From G963675935 sp963675935 (GTDB lineage: Bacteria > Planctomycetota > Planctomycetia > Pirellulales > Thermoguttaceae): DNA of 64,000 bases. The notes beneath the pieces are model-generated. The model saw nothing but the letters and a program-made list of their open reading frames with translations. It ran no database searches and was not told the DNA's origin. The stretch's first letter is position 1. Each line of letters opens with the position of its first letter. The stretch lies in contig CAXXPV010000003.1 of NCBI GenBank assembly GCA_963675935.2, positions 62,001 through 126,000 on the forward strand, read 5' to 3'. Shown piece by piece: positions 42,297-51,340 of this stretch. The translations under genes were made by a program, and so were the position numbers.

Positions 42297-44063
42297 ACAT
42301 CCGGCCATGGGACAGGCCCTACCGTTGAGGCGGAGTACCCTCGATTGACGGCGAAGACTAAAATTCTCCTGGTTTGCGATTCTCGCGAAAACGCGGAACG
42401 CCTGCTTGTCCGCGCCGCCGAAACGCATGACGTGGTGGTGGCGGCCAATCCGTTGCGTGCGCTGGCGCAGCTTTCGCGGAAACAGTTTGCGGGCGTGTAC
42501 GTTTCGTCGGAATACCTCCAACAGGCCCTGGAACTCGGCAAACTGCTGCAAAACGAGCAGATTCTCGAAGGCATGCCCGACGGCGTCGTCCTGCTCGACA
42601 CCGACAATTCGATCATCTGGAGCAACCGTCGGTTGCGCGAGTGGTCGCAGTGTGAGAGCGTGGTCGGGTCCAATTTTTACACGGTATTGGGCAGTCCGGA
42701 AATTTTGGGGCCGGACTTTTGCCCCTTTCACACGGCCTTGGCCACCGGGCAGGCCACGAGTTCGACGCTTCGCAGCGGCGAAAACCGCTACTTCCACGTT
42801 CATGCCGCTCCCGTCCGCGAGTCGGGCAGCGCCCCGCGCCATCTGGTTGTCAACGTCCGTGACGTGACCAACGAGGTCCATCAGCAGCAGAAGATGGCGG
42901 CGATCCATCAGGCGGGCATGGAATTGGCCGATCTGTCGCCGGCCGAAATCACCCACATGGCGGTCAACGACCGCATCGAGCTGCTCAAGTCGAACATTCT
43001 GCACTACACCCGCGACCTGTTGCAGTTCAGCGTGGTCGAGGTTCGCCTGTTGGACCAGAAGACAGGCAAGCTCGAACCGCTGCTGGCCACGGGCATGGAC
43101 GAGGAGGCATCCGCCCGCGTGCTTTTCGCCCAGCCGCAGAATAACGGGGTGACGGGCTTCGTGGCGGCCACCGGCAAGAGCTACCTCTGCGAAGACACTT
43201 CCGAAGATCCGCTCTACCTGTCGGGCATCAAGGGCGCGAAGAGTTCGCTGACGGTTCCGTTGATGTTGCACGACGAGGTGATCGGCACATTCAACGTCGA
43301 GAGTCTCGAGCCGCGGGCGTTCACCGAGAGCGACCTGCAATTCCTCGAGATTTTCTGCCGCGACGTGGCGGCGACGCTCAACACGCTCGAACTGCTTGTG
43401 GCCGAAAAAGCGAACACCGCGGCGGAAAGCGTCGAGGCCATCCACAGCGCGGTGGCGATGCCGGTCGACGAAATCCTCAACGACGCCGTGAGCGTGATGG
43501 AGCGTTACATCGGCCATGAGCCGGAGGTGGTCGAGCGATTGCAGCGTATCCTCCGCAACGCTCGTGACATCAAACAGGTGATCCAGAAAGTGGGTCGGAA
43601 GATGGCGCCGACCGAGGCGTTGCCGGCGACGATGCAGATCGAGGAGCGTCCGGCGATTCGCGGTCGGCGGATTCTGGTGGTCGACGCCGACGAGAACGTG
43701 CGCAGCGCCGCCCACAACTTGTTGGAGCGTTACGGCTGCGTGGTCGAGACGGCCCACGACGGCGCGGAGGCGTTGTACATGATTCGCTCGATGATCGACG
43801 GCGAGTACGACGTGGTGATTTCCGACATCCGCCTGCCCGACATGAGCGGTTACGATTTCATGCTGAAGCTTCAGGAAGTGATGGACTCAGCGCCGTTGGT
43901 ATTGATGACGGGTTTTGGTTGGGATCCCGGCCACTCGCTGGTGAAGGCGCGCCAAGCCGGGCTTCAGGCGGTGCTTTACAAGCCGTTCCGGCTGGACCAA
44001 TTGTTGGGCGCCGTCGAGCAGATCGTCAATTCCCCGTCCCCGCGGCCCGTGGCGCAAGGGTAG
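42288..44063 (+). CDS. Response regulator with receiver-like, PAS, GAF and C-terminal receiver domains
   Basis: The product is up to 591 residues. The N-terminal TKILLVCDSRENAERLL is a receiver-like fold without an obvious phospho-Asp. A PAS domain follows (ILEGMPDGVVLLDTDNSIIWSN...), then a GAF domain (LQFSVVEVRLLD..GVTGFVAATGKSYLCEDTS..SSLTVPLMLHDEVIGTFNVES). A short helical region comes next, and then a complete receiver (RRILVVDADENVR; phospho-Asp in YDVVISDIRLPDMSGYDF; VLMTGFGW; LYKPF). No HATPase kinase domain is present, so it must be phosphorylated by another protein or act as an adaptor. TTG 42345 is a credible alternative start. Confidence 0.85.
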   Translation: MIETSGHGTGPTVEAEYPRLTAKTKILLVCDSRENAERLLVRAAETHDVVVAANPLRALAQLSRKQFAGVYVSSEYLQQALELGKLLQNEQILEGMPDGVVLLDTDNSIIWSNRRLREWSQCESVVGSNFYTVLGSPEILGPDFCPFHTALATGQATSSTLRSGENRYFHVHAAPVRESGSAPRHLVVNVRDVTNEVHQQQKMAAIHQAGMELADLSPAEITHMAVNDRIELLKSNILHYTRDLLQFSVVEVRLLDQKTGKLEPLLATGMDEEASARVLFAQPQNNGVTGFVAATGKSYLCEDTSEDPLYLSGIKGAKSSLTVPLMLHDEVIGTFNVESLEPRAFTESDLQFLEIFCRDVAATLNTLELLVAEKANTAAESVEAIHSAVAMPVDEILNDAVSVMERYIGHEPEVVERLQRILRNARDIKQVIQKVGRKMAPTEALPATMQIEERPAIRGRRILVVDADENVRSAAHNLLERYGCVVETAHDGAEALYMIRSMIDGEYDVVISDIRLPDMSGYDFMLKLQEVMDSAPLVLMTGFGWDPGHSLVKARQAGLQAVLYKPFRLDQLLGAVEQIVNSPSPRPVAQG

Positions 44064-44083
44064 CGAGGTTTCTTCGCGGAATC

Positions 44084-45238
44084 ATGGACATCTTCCTTCT
44101 TCTGCTTGCCCTGTCGGGCCACGCCTTCCTTTGGATCGGATTGGTCAACCGGTTGCACGCATTGGGTCTTCGGCGGCGGATCATCGGGCGTCTGACGTTG
44201 GTTTTCCTCGCATGCGCGGCGATACTGCCCATTCCCGTCGCCTGCTGGTTTTACGGCGGTTTTTCCGATGCTCGCGTGGGTGCGATGGTCGCCGCTTACG
44301 TGGTCTTGTGTTGGATCATCGCACCCCTGACATTGCTGCGGCTCGCTTGGCTGCGGTTGTTTTTGCATCGAACGCCTTCGTGCGTGCGATTTCACGGCCG
44401 GCGACGGATGGCGATCGACCTCGACGCGGCGACGGCGGCCGACGAAGAGATCACGCACCACCCGCTCACGCGGCTGCCGCTGAACGAAATCCTTCGACTG
44501 GACCTCGTCGACTGGACGCTCGATGTGCCGCGATTGCCCCAGGCGCTCGATGGCCTGTCGATCGCCCATCTTTCCGATTTGCACTTTACCGGACGGGTCG
44601 GCAAAGCGTATTTCCGCGAAGTCGTCCGCGTCTGCAATTCGCTGGAGCCTGATCTGACGGTGGTGACCGGCGATTTGATCGACGAGCGAGATTGTCTTTC
44701 TTGGATTCCCGACACGTTCGGCCGGCTCGTCGCGCGACACGGCGTCTATTTCATCCTCGGCAATCACGACCTGCGCACCGGCGACGTTGCGGGGCTTCGT
44801 CGCCGTCTGGAACAAGCCGGGCTGGTCGATCTCGGCGGCCGGCGGCGGCGCATCGAAATCGCCGGGCAGTGCGTCGAGCTATTGGGCAGCGAGCGGCCGT
44901 GGATCGAGCACAACGATCCTTCAACCGCTAGCGATTTCGCAACCACGGAACCTTCCTTGCGAATCGCCTTGGCACACAGTCCCGACCAGTTCGGCTGGGC
45001 GAAATCACAAAACGCCGATTTGTTTTTCGTCGGCCACACGCACGGCGGGCAAATTCGCCTTCCGCTGTTGGGCGCGATTTTTTCACCCTCGACCGAGGGC
45101 GTGAAACACATCGCCGGACTCTACAATGCACCGACGACGATCATGCACGTCAGCCGGGGCATCTCGGGCGACATTCCCGTCCGCTGGCGTTGCGCGCCCG
45201 AGGTCGCGCGGCTGAAACTGCGGTCGCCGAAGTCCTAG
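44084..45238 (+). CDS. Membrane-anchored metallophosphoesterase (YkuE-like)
   Basis: The 384-residue protein has three or four N-terminal membrane helices (about 2-20, 36-58, 67-95) and then a calcineurin-type phosphoesterase domain. Motifs are IAHLSDLHFTG, VVTGDLIDE, FILGNHD, LAHSPDQ and FFVGHTHGGQIRLP, a complete di-metal set. YkuE-type proteins have been linked to cell-wall or lipid phosphate cleavage; the substrate here is unknown. It begins 20 bp after the regulator stop, so the two genes are probably one transcript. Its stop faces the GH106 gene, only 23 bp away. Confidence 0.88.
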   Translation: MDIFLLLLALSGHAFLWIGLVNRLHALGLRRRIIGRLTLVFLACAAILPIPVACWFYGGFSDARVGAMVAAYVVLCWIIAPLTLLRLAWLRLFLHRTPSCVRFHGRRRMAIDLDAATAADEEITHHPLTRLPLNEILRLDLVDWTLDVPRLPQALDGLSIAHLSDLHFTGRVGKAYFREVVRVCNSLEPDLTVVTGDLIDERDCLSWIPDTFGRLVARHGVYFILGNHDLRTGDVAGLRRRLEQAGLVDLGGRRRRIEIAGQCVELLGSERPWIEHNDPSTASDFATTEPSLRIALAHSPDQFGWAKSQNADLFFVGHTHGGQIRLPLLGAIFSPSTEGVKHIAGLYNAPTTIMHVSRGISGDIPVRWRCAPEVARLKLRSPKS

Positions 45239-45261
45239 CCCGCCGCATTTTCGCCGATTAC

Positions 45262-48108
45262 CTACATCGCCGGTTCGACGCATTGCGTGGCGGAAATCGT
45301 CACCGGGCCCAATAGCCCCGATTCCATCAGCGGCGAATCTTTCTTCCAATGACGCCAAGTGCTGAAAGTATGGCGCCCGGTCGGACTTGGCTTGTTTTCG
45401 AGCAGCCACTGGGGCCATTCGACGAGGTTGCCGCCGGGATGCCGCCGCGAGTCCTCGGGCAGTTGCTCGTCGCCGATGAGTCGGTTCACCCAGTTGTTCG
45501 TCACGCGAACCTCCAAGGCATTGTCGCCGGCGCGAACCGCGTCGGTCACGTCGAGGCGGAAGGGCGTCTTCCACGCAATGCCCAGGTCACGGCCGTTGAG
45601 CTTCACTTGCGCGAGAACCTGCACATCGCCAAGGTCGAGATAGACTCGCCGATTCTTCGAGATCATGTCGTCCGGCACGCGAAGGTTTATCGCGTACGTG
45701 GCCGTGCCGGAGAAGTATTTCACTCCGGCATTCGGATGTTCGCTCCACGAGATTAATTTGTCGAGAGCGACGGACTTCGGAGCGTCCCATCCCGCCGGAA
45801 ACCGCAGTTCCCAAGGACCGGCAATGTCGATCGGTTTCGGCAGCGCCGGCACATCGACGGCGGCCGTTTTGCCCGACGCAGTCTTCAACTCATAGCGGCC
45901 GGGCTTTGAAACCTCGATCATCAAGCGTCCGCCGTCGGCGCATCGAACCTCGGCGTCTCGCGGAACGCTCTCGCCGGCCAGCTCGATCCATTGCGGATCG
46001 GTGGCGCTCGCGCGGCGAGGCTTGCCCTCGATCGTGAAATCGACGGTCAGCGTCTTCACCACGCCCAAGGCGGGATCGTCGCCTTCGGCCATGCGACTGA
46101 CCTGGAAATCGCATTGCCTTTGATCGACCAGCCGCTGCGTCTTGGCGGTTACGTCGCGTGTGCGGGCGGCGTCGCCCGGCACGCCGTAAACTGCTTTTTG
46201 CACGACGATTTTCGGCGAGTCAGCGTTGTTCTTTTCCAACAGCGACGTTCCATCGCGGCTCAACGCAACCACGGGGTCCAACGCCGCGTCAGCGTCGGGC
46301 CGGAACACCACAAACACCGAACCGCTCGGATCGAAATGGATCGGCATGCGCGTCGCGCCGTCAATTTGCTCGTAAACAACGACCGGCTCGATGCGGCCCG
46401 TATCGGGATGCCAAAACTCCGGCCGCTTGCCCTTGACGCGGAACGTACACACCGCATCGACGGCCTGTGAACGGCTGTTGGCGACGAAATAAACGTCCGT
46501 TTCGCCGACGGCGCGATACTCGTGCCAGGGTCGTGTTTGCTCCCACCACGTTTCGGTTCGTTCGTAGTGAATGCCCCAGGGGCCCATCGTCATGCCCGGC
46601 ACACGATTCAACCAGGGCTGCATCGCATAGCGATGGAAGACGAAGCGATTGATGCCCTCGCAGAAGGCCGTGTCGCCCAACGACTTGATGGAATAGGGCG
46701 TATTCATCCACTTGGCCACTTCCGTGACGGCCGTGAACGCCTCGGCGCCGATGACATTCTTTCCATATACGTGGCCCGCCGAGGCCATTGCCTTGAGCGT
46801 CTCCATCGAGCCGCCGCCGATCCAAAATTCGCCCATCGGCGAGTCGGCCCGCCCGGCATACGAAAGATCGTCGAACATTCCGCTGCCGTAGGCCTCGATC
46901 GACAACTTCATTCCATACTGATGGGCCAATTCCGCGGCACGGCCGGCGTAGTTGTCGTTGTTCAGTTCCGCGATCGTCTTTCGAAAATCCCACAAGAACC
47001 GTTCCGAGGCTTCGAGGCTGCCGACAACGCGGCCGGTCAACGCGGGCAGCCACGGCGTCATGTCGTAGCCGCGTCGCCGCTGGAATTCCTTCCGCATTTT
47101 CGGCGTCCAGTTTTGCGAGCCGCTTTCCCAGCTATCGATGTGGGTGTAAGCGAGCGTCTTTCCGGCCTCGGGGCCGACGTCGGCGATCAGCTTGCCCATC
47201 AGACCGGCCCAATGCGTGTCGAACGCCTCGCGGCTGAGCTTGTCGCATTCCAAGCCTTGGCCCGATTTCGGCGATGGCCCGTTCACCACGCCGATGAGCG
47301 TGTGGCCGATTCGCAGCACCGTCCACTTGCCGGCCGGAGCGTCCCACGCCATGCGTCCCTTGTCATCGAGCTTGGCGGTAAGATCGAGAACGCCCGCGCG
47401 GGCGACAACGGCATCGGCCGCCGCGGCTGGATATTGTGCCCTGGGCTTTACCATCTCGCGGACCAACGCTGTCTTGCTCTCGATGTTGTCGATGCGAACA
47501 CGCTTTTTCGTGTCGGCGTCGGCGTTGGGCGTTGGAAAAGCCAGCACCGCGATGTCTCGATAATAATTGCCGACTGCTTGTGGTTGAGGCAACGCGTCCT
47601 CGAATCGCCGAGAACCTTCGACCGCGGTTTCCGTCCATACGACTTTCTTCGTGGCATGTTCGGGCGTAACCCATGGCCCGCCGCTGCCGTGCCAGCCGGC
47701 GTCGTTGTTCATATCCACTTCGATTCCAAGCCGACTAGCTTCGGCGACCACGTGTTGGAACAATTCTCGCCACTTCGGACCGGCGAACGGCACAGGTCCC
47801 AAGGGAACGCCCTGATCGACTTCCATAATCAAAACGCCGCCAATGCCCACGCGGTGCATCGCCTCGATATCGGCGGTGATGCCTTCGCGGGTGATGTTGC
47901 CGTTGAGCCAGAACCAGTAGACCCACGGCCGTGCCGAGGCGGGCGGATTTTGAAACTGAGACGAAAGATCGCTAGTCGAGTCTCGATCGGCCGCAACCGA
48001 TTGAACCGCCAAGCCAAACAACAACCCTACGGCTATCCATCCAAGGTATTTACGCTTTATGGGTATCCCTTGTTTCTTTTCGAGGGAGGAAAGTTCACCA
48101 AAAACCAT
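45262..48108 (-). CDS. GH106-type alpha-L-rhamnosidase (secreted)
   Basis: The 948-residue exported enzyme has a signal peptide (KRKYLGWIAVGLLFGLAVQSVAA). The GH106 catalytic region starts ARPWVYWFWLNGNITREGIT and continues with VLIMEVDQGVPLGPVPF, DMNNDAGWHGSGGPWVTPE, THIDSWESGSQNWTPKMREF-like motifs and FVFHRYAMQPWLNRVPGMTMG. A C-terminal galactose-binding beta-sandwich follows (LDLGDVQVLAQVKLNGRDLG; NNWVNRLIGDEQLP). It would remove alpha-linked rhamnose from complex glycans. It is 29 bp downstream of the next glycosidase and likely in the same transcript. The start at 48108 lacks a strong ribosome binding site. Confidence 0.88.
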   Translation of the reverse strand: MVFGELSSLEKKQGIPIKRKYLGWIAVGLLFGLAVQSVAADRDSTSDLSSQFQNPPASARPWVYWFWLNGNITREGITADIEAMHRVGIGGVLIMEVDQGVPLGPVPFAGPKWRELFQHVVAEASRLGIEVDMNNDAGWHGSGGPWVTPEHATKKVVWTETAVEGSRRFEDALPQPQAVGNYYRDIAVLAFPTPNADADTKKRVRIDNIESKTALVREMVKPRAQYPAAAADAVVARAGVLDLTAKLDDKGRMAWDAPAGKWTVLRIGHTLIGVVNGPSPKSGQGLECDKLSREAFDTHWAGLMGKLIADVGPEAGKTLAYTHIDSWESGSQNWTPKMRKEFQRRRGYDMTPWLPALTGRVVGSLEASERFLWDFRKTIAELNNDNYAGRAAELAHQYGMKLSIEAYGSGMFDDLSYAGRADSPMGEFWIGGGSMETLKAMASAGHVYGKNVIGAEAFTAVTEVAKWMNTPYSIKSLGDTAFCEGINRFVFHRYAMQPWLNRVPGMTMGPWGIHYERTETWWEQTRPWHEYRAVGETDVYFVANSRSQAVDAVCTFRVKGKRPEFWHPDTGRIEPVVVYEQIDGATRMPIHFDPSGSVFVVFRPDADAALDPVVALSRDGTSLLEKNNADSPKIVVQKAVYGVPGDAARTRDVTAKTQRLVDQRQCDFQVSRMAEGDDPALGVVKTLTVDFTIEGKPRRASATDPQWIELAGESVPRDAEVRCADGGRLMIEVSKPGRYELKTASGKTAAVDVPALPKPIDIAGPWELRFPAGWDAPKSVALDKLISWSEHPNAGVKYFSGTATYAINLRVPDDMISKNRRVYLDLGDVQVLAQVKLNGRDLGIAWKTPFRLDVTDAVRAGDNALEVRVTNNWVNRLIGDEQLPEDSRRHPGGNLVEWPQWLLENKPSPTGRHTFSTWRHWKKDSPLMESGLLGPVTISATQCVEPAM

Positions 48109-48137
48109 GTCGTGAATCGCCGCGCGATCAGCGGCGT

Positions 48138-51100
48138 TTACTTTGTCGCGTCGTAAAACATGATTCTCGCCGACTTCGGCGCCAACGGCTCGACGAAGAC
48201 GGTGTTTTCGCCGGTTTTCACATGCCGCGTGATGTCCAACCGCGACGGCTTTCCGATCACGCCGCCGGCATAGACGCCGTTGACGGTTACGGAAGCGGAA
48301 TCGTCGGACAACTTGTCCATCTCCAGGCAAACGCGGACTTTCGACACATCCACATCCGCTGGAATGGTGAACCGCGCGCGGAACGGATCGGCCTCCTTGA
48401 CGGGGCTGACCGTCTGGCCGCCTATCGATGCCCACGGCCCTTCGCCGTATTTGGCCACTTCCTTGGCCATCGCCCAAGTCGAGTCGTTGAACGACGAAGC
48501 ATTCCAGCCGTCTTCCTCGCGCAGGCTTGCTCGCCAGGTTTTGTCGATGACTCCCAGCAAGGGCTTGCCTTGCTCGAAGTCAATGATGATCTTGCCGATG
48601 AGACCGGCCGGGTTTGGGTTGTCGGTTGCATTTGTCGCGGCGACCGCAAACGTGTTCGGTCCCGCTTGAAGGTATTGCGCGATGTCAACCACATTGATCT
48701 GACTGTAGTTGTCGCCTTGGCCCGCTTGCTTGCCGTTGACAAAAAGCTTAAAGCTGTTGTCGGCTGTCAGCAGGAATCGAGCCTTTTTGATCTTTCGGTC
48801 GGCGGGAATCGCGATCGTCCTGCGGAAGCAGCAGACGCCGGGCGCCGCGCTGGCAGCCGCATTGCCACGGGGGAACCACACCCACTGGCAGCCGGTCAGG
48901 TCCAGCGTATTCGATTGCTTGGGAGCCGCGACAACCGAGTCGGAATCTCGCGTTAAGGCGATCGGCTCGCGAACCGGCTTCGCGCCGGCGTCGATTCGCA
49001 TGGGCCGGTCGATCTTTTGGGGTTGAAACACCAGCAGCACGGCCTCCGAGGGCTCCAGAGTCAACGTGAAGTCCACTTGTTTGTCGCCGGTGCGTTGGAA
49101 CGGAATCGCTGTGATTTCATTCCGCATGGCGTCCCAACATTCCGGCACGCCTGCGGCGGTGGCGCGGAACTTGAACTGCCGAGCCACGCCTTGATGGTTC
49201 TGATTGGCGACGAAGAAGACGTCGCGGCCGTCTTTCACGCGATGCAGCACGTGGAGCCAGCCGTTGGTTTCGCCTTCGAGCACTTCGAGCGTCGGACGCA
49301 CCCCGGCGTCGCCGGCCAAGGCGGCTGTAATCTCCTTGGCCATTGGTTTTTCGGCCATGAAATACGCCCGACCGCCGGCCGCGTTGGTTTTGCTCGCCTT
49401 CGCGCCCGGCTTCACGTCGGCGCCCCAAATGGCATTGCGTAAAGCCTCGATTTCCTTGCTCGTTTTGCCAATGGTGGCCGATTTCGACGGCAGGAATCCG
49501 TAGCCGACGACGATGCCGCCGTGGTCGAAGAACTCTTTTGCCTTGGCTAGCGTGCCGTAAGGAATCGCTTCGGTCGGCGGTATGACCAAAACCTGATACT
49601 GCTCTTTGTGCAGCTTGATCTCTTTTCCTTCCAGCGACGCTTTGCCTTCAAACACCTCCATCGGCAGCCAGTCGCAATCGTATTGGGCGTCTTGCAGGGC
49701 CGAAGTCATGTCTTCGGGCGTGACCATTTTGCCGATCTGCTTGAGATTCCCCGCGAAAAGCAGCGCGACGGGGCACACGTGCCGACCGCCGGTAAGCATC
49801 AAGGTCACTCGGCTCGTGTAGTCGGCATAAACGCGATACAGCGGCCAACGCGGCTCGAAGCCGCCGTTGTAAAAATACGGAGGGCAATCGGTGTCGTGAG
49901 GCGAACGCGGATTGAACGAGTGCGGGATCATGAAGTTGACGCCTCGCACCTGCATCTGGTCGGTCAGCCACTTCATCTGCGAATACGTGATCTGCTGCCC
50001 ATAGGCGCCGAACATCTCGCACATCGTAACGTCGTCGGTCTTACCGAACACGTGGGAAATCGAACTGCCGAGTTTCGGCGTTTGGTAGATGTCGTGCGGG
50101 CGTTGGCCGGGCCACATCTGCTGGCACACGAGATCGATGCCGCCCATGTCGCTGTGCTTTTGCAGCCGCATCATGTCGCCTGCGCAGAAGCCGGGCTGAA
50201 GGTACAGATAGCCGTGCTCCATGAAATGGCCGATCGACTTCACGTCGTGGGCTTGGCACCAGCGGCTCATTCCGCCGTACATCGTGCGGCCCCACGTTTC
50301 GGCGAAGGCATCGAGATATTGGAACTTCGCGGCGGTTTGTTCCTCGCCGGCCAACTCGAACTTGTAGGCGACGTAGGCTTTTTTCCAATCGACCCGCCAC
50401 TCGGCCAGCGTGGCGTTCAACTCGGTGCCCCAGTCGCCGCGGGTTTCGGGTTCATCGTAGAAGAAACCGGGAATGGTTTTGCCAAAATCCTCCTTGAAGC
50501 GATCATAATGTGGCTGATAGACCGTCTTCAGGAACCAATCGACGCAATCCTTGCTGGCGCCATCGACAAAGGGCGGCGCCTGGACGTGGTCGAACTTCAT
50601 CACTCGCCACTTGCCGGCCGGCGCGTTCCATGCAAGTTTGCCGTCTTGAACATTGGGGGCTAAATCAACGAGGCTGTCGCCGTCGATCTTGCCATCGGCG
50701 GCCACGCGGCCTGCCACGGCGGCAATGTATCGCTCGCCGCTATAACCGTCGGCCGAATACTCGCGAGGCCCTTCGACCTCAACAGCCGTTGCGTTCAATC
50801 GTTTTGCGAAGTATTGCGGAGGAACCTTGCCGCCGACGCCCTGGCTAGGCCACCACTTTTCGTCGAAAATCCACATCTGCAAATTGTGCTTCTTCGCGGC
50901 TTCCAGGCAAATCGCCAGATCGCGATACCAGCCCTCGCCGAGCCAATCCTTGTGGGGCCGGCTTTCGGCCGTGAAACTGCCGTTTCCGCCCTGGGCAACT
51001 TTTTCGACGTACATCTCCAGCCGCTCCCGGCTCTCGTCGCCGTGAAGCCAGAACAGCGGGCCGGTCAGCCGGCGAGCATCCATCGGCAGCGTTTGGAATT

Positions 51101-51203
51101 GCTGCTCCAAATTGGCCGGCGTTTTCTGTTCCGCTGTCCCTGCCGAGACCATTGACAGGAACAACACGATGATGGCTGCATACACGATATGTTGGCGATT
51201 CAT
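48138..51203 (-). CDS. Large secreted glycosidase, GH106-related
   Basis: The 1021-residue protein has a signal peptide (MNRQHIVYAAIIVLFLSMVSAGTA) and a TIM-barrel-like catalytic part. Notable segments are RLTGPLFWLHGDESRERLEMYVEKVAQGG, WIFDEKWWPSQGVGG, GFFYDEPETRGDWGTE, HDVKSIGHFMEHGYL and GGRHVCPVALLF. Two beta-sandwich modules follow (from about 750: WVWFPRGNAAASAAPGVCCFRRTI...FKLFVNGKQAGQGD; about 910-1010). FYDEPETRGDWG and the overall plan resemble GH106 and related rhamnosidase-like families, but the fit is weaker than for its neighbours, so substrate is left open. It is the middle gene of the four-gene minus-strand cluster. Confidence 0.75.
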   Translation of the reverse strand: MNRQHIVYAAIIVLFLSMVSAGTAEQKTPANLEQQFQTLPMDARRLTGPLFWLHGDESRERLEMYVEKVAQGGNGSFTAESRPHKDWLGEGWYRDLAICLEAAKKHNLQMWIFDEKWWPSQGVGGKVPPQYFAKRLNATAVEVEGPREYSADGYSGERYIAAVAGRVAADGKIDGDSLVDLAPNVQDGKLAWNAPAGKWRVMKFDHVQAPPFVDGASKDCVDWFLKTVYQPHYDRFKEDFGKTIPGFFYDEPETRGDWGTELNATLAEWRVDWKKAYVAYKFELAGEEQTAAKFQYLDAFAETWGRTMYGGMSRWCQAHDVKSIGHFMEHGYLYLQPGFCAGDMMRLQKHSDMGGIDLVCQQMWPGQRPHDIYQTPKLGSSISHVFGKTDDVTMCEMFGAYGQQITYSQMKWLTDQMQVRGVNFMIPHSFNPRSPHDTDCPPYFYNGGFEPRWPLYRVYADYTSRVTLMLTGGRHVCPVALLFAGNLKQIGKMVTPEDMTSALQDAQYDCDWLPMEVFEGKASLEGKEIKLHKEQYQVLVIPPTEAIPYGTLAKAKEFFDHGGIVVGYGFLPSKSATIGKTSKEIEALRNAIWGADVKPGAKASKTNAAGGRAYFMAEKPMAKEITAALAGDAGVRPTLEVLEGETNGWLHVLHRVKDGRDVFFVANQNHQGVARQFKFRATAAGVPECWDAMRNEITAIPFQRTGDKQVDFTLTLEPSEAVLLVFQPQKIDRPMRIDAGAKPVREPIALTRDSDSVVAAPKQSNTLDLTGCQWVWFPRGNAAASAAPGVCCFRRTIAIPADRKIKKARFLLTADNSFKLFVNGKQAGQGDNYSQINVVDIAQYLQAGPNTFAVAATNATDNPNPAGLIGKIIIDFEQGKPLLGVIDKTWRASLREEDGWNASSFNDSTWAMAKEVAKYGEGPWASIGGQTVSPVKEADPFRARFTIPADVDVSKVRVCLEMDKLSDDSASVTVNGVYAGGVIGKPSRLDITRHVKTGENTVFVEPLAPKSARIMFYDATK

Positions 51204-51251
51204 GGCAATTGTTCTCGAAAGGCGATGTGAAAGAATAACTTGTGCAATTTT

Positions 51252-51310
51252 GTAGGACGGATTTCCGAATCCGTTCCCGAGAACTGGACAGATTCGGAAA
51301 TCCGTCCTAC
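51252..51310. repeat. Palindrome GTAGGACGGATTTCCGAATC...
   Basis: Arms of about 25 bp beginning GTAGGACGGATTTCCGAATC face each other between two glycosidase genes. The second copy (58467-58523) lies upstream of the first gene of the same cluster. It could be a processing or regulatory hairpin shared by the cluster, or just another dispersed repeat. Confidence 0.7.
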
Positions 51311-51340
51311 GTAAAATTCACCAATTTGTTTTCTAAGGGT

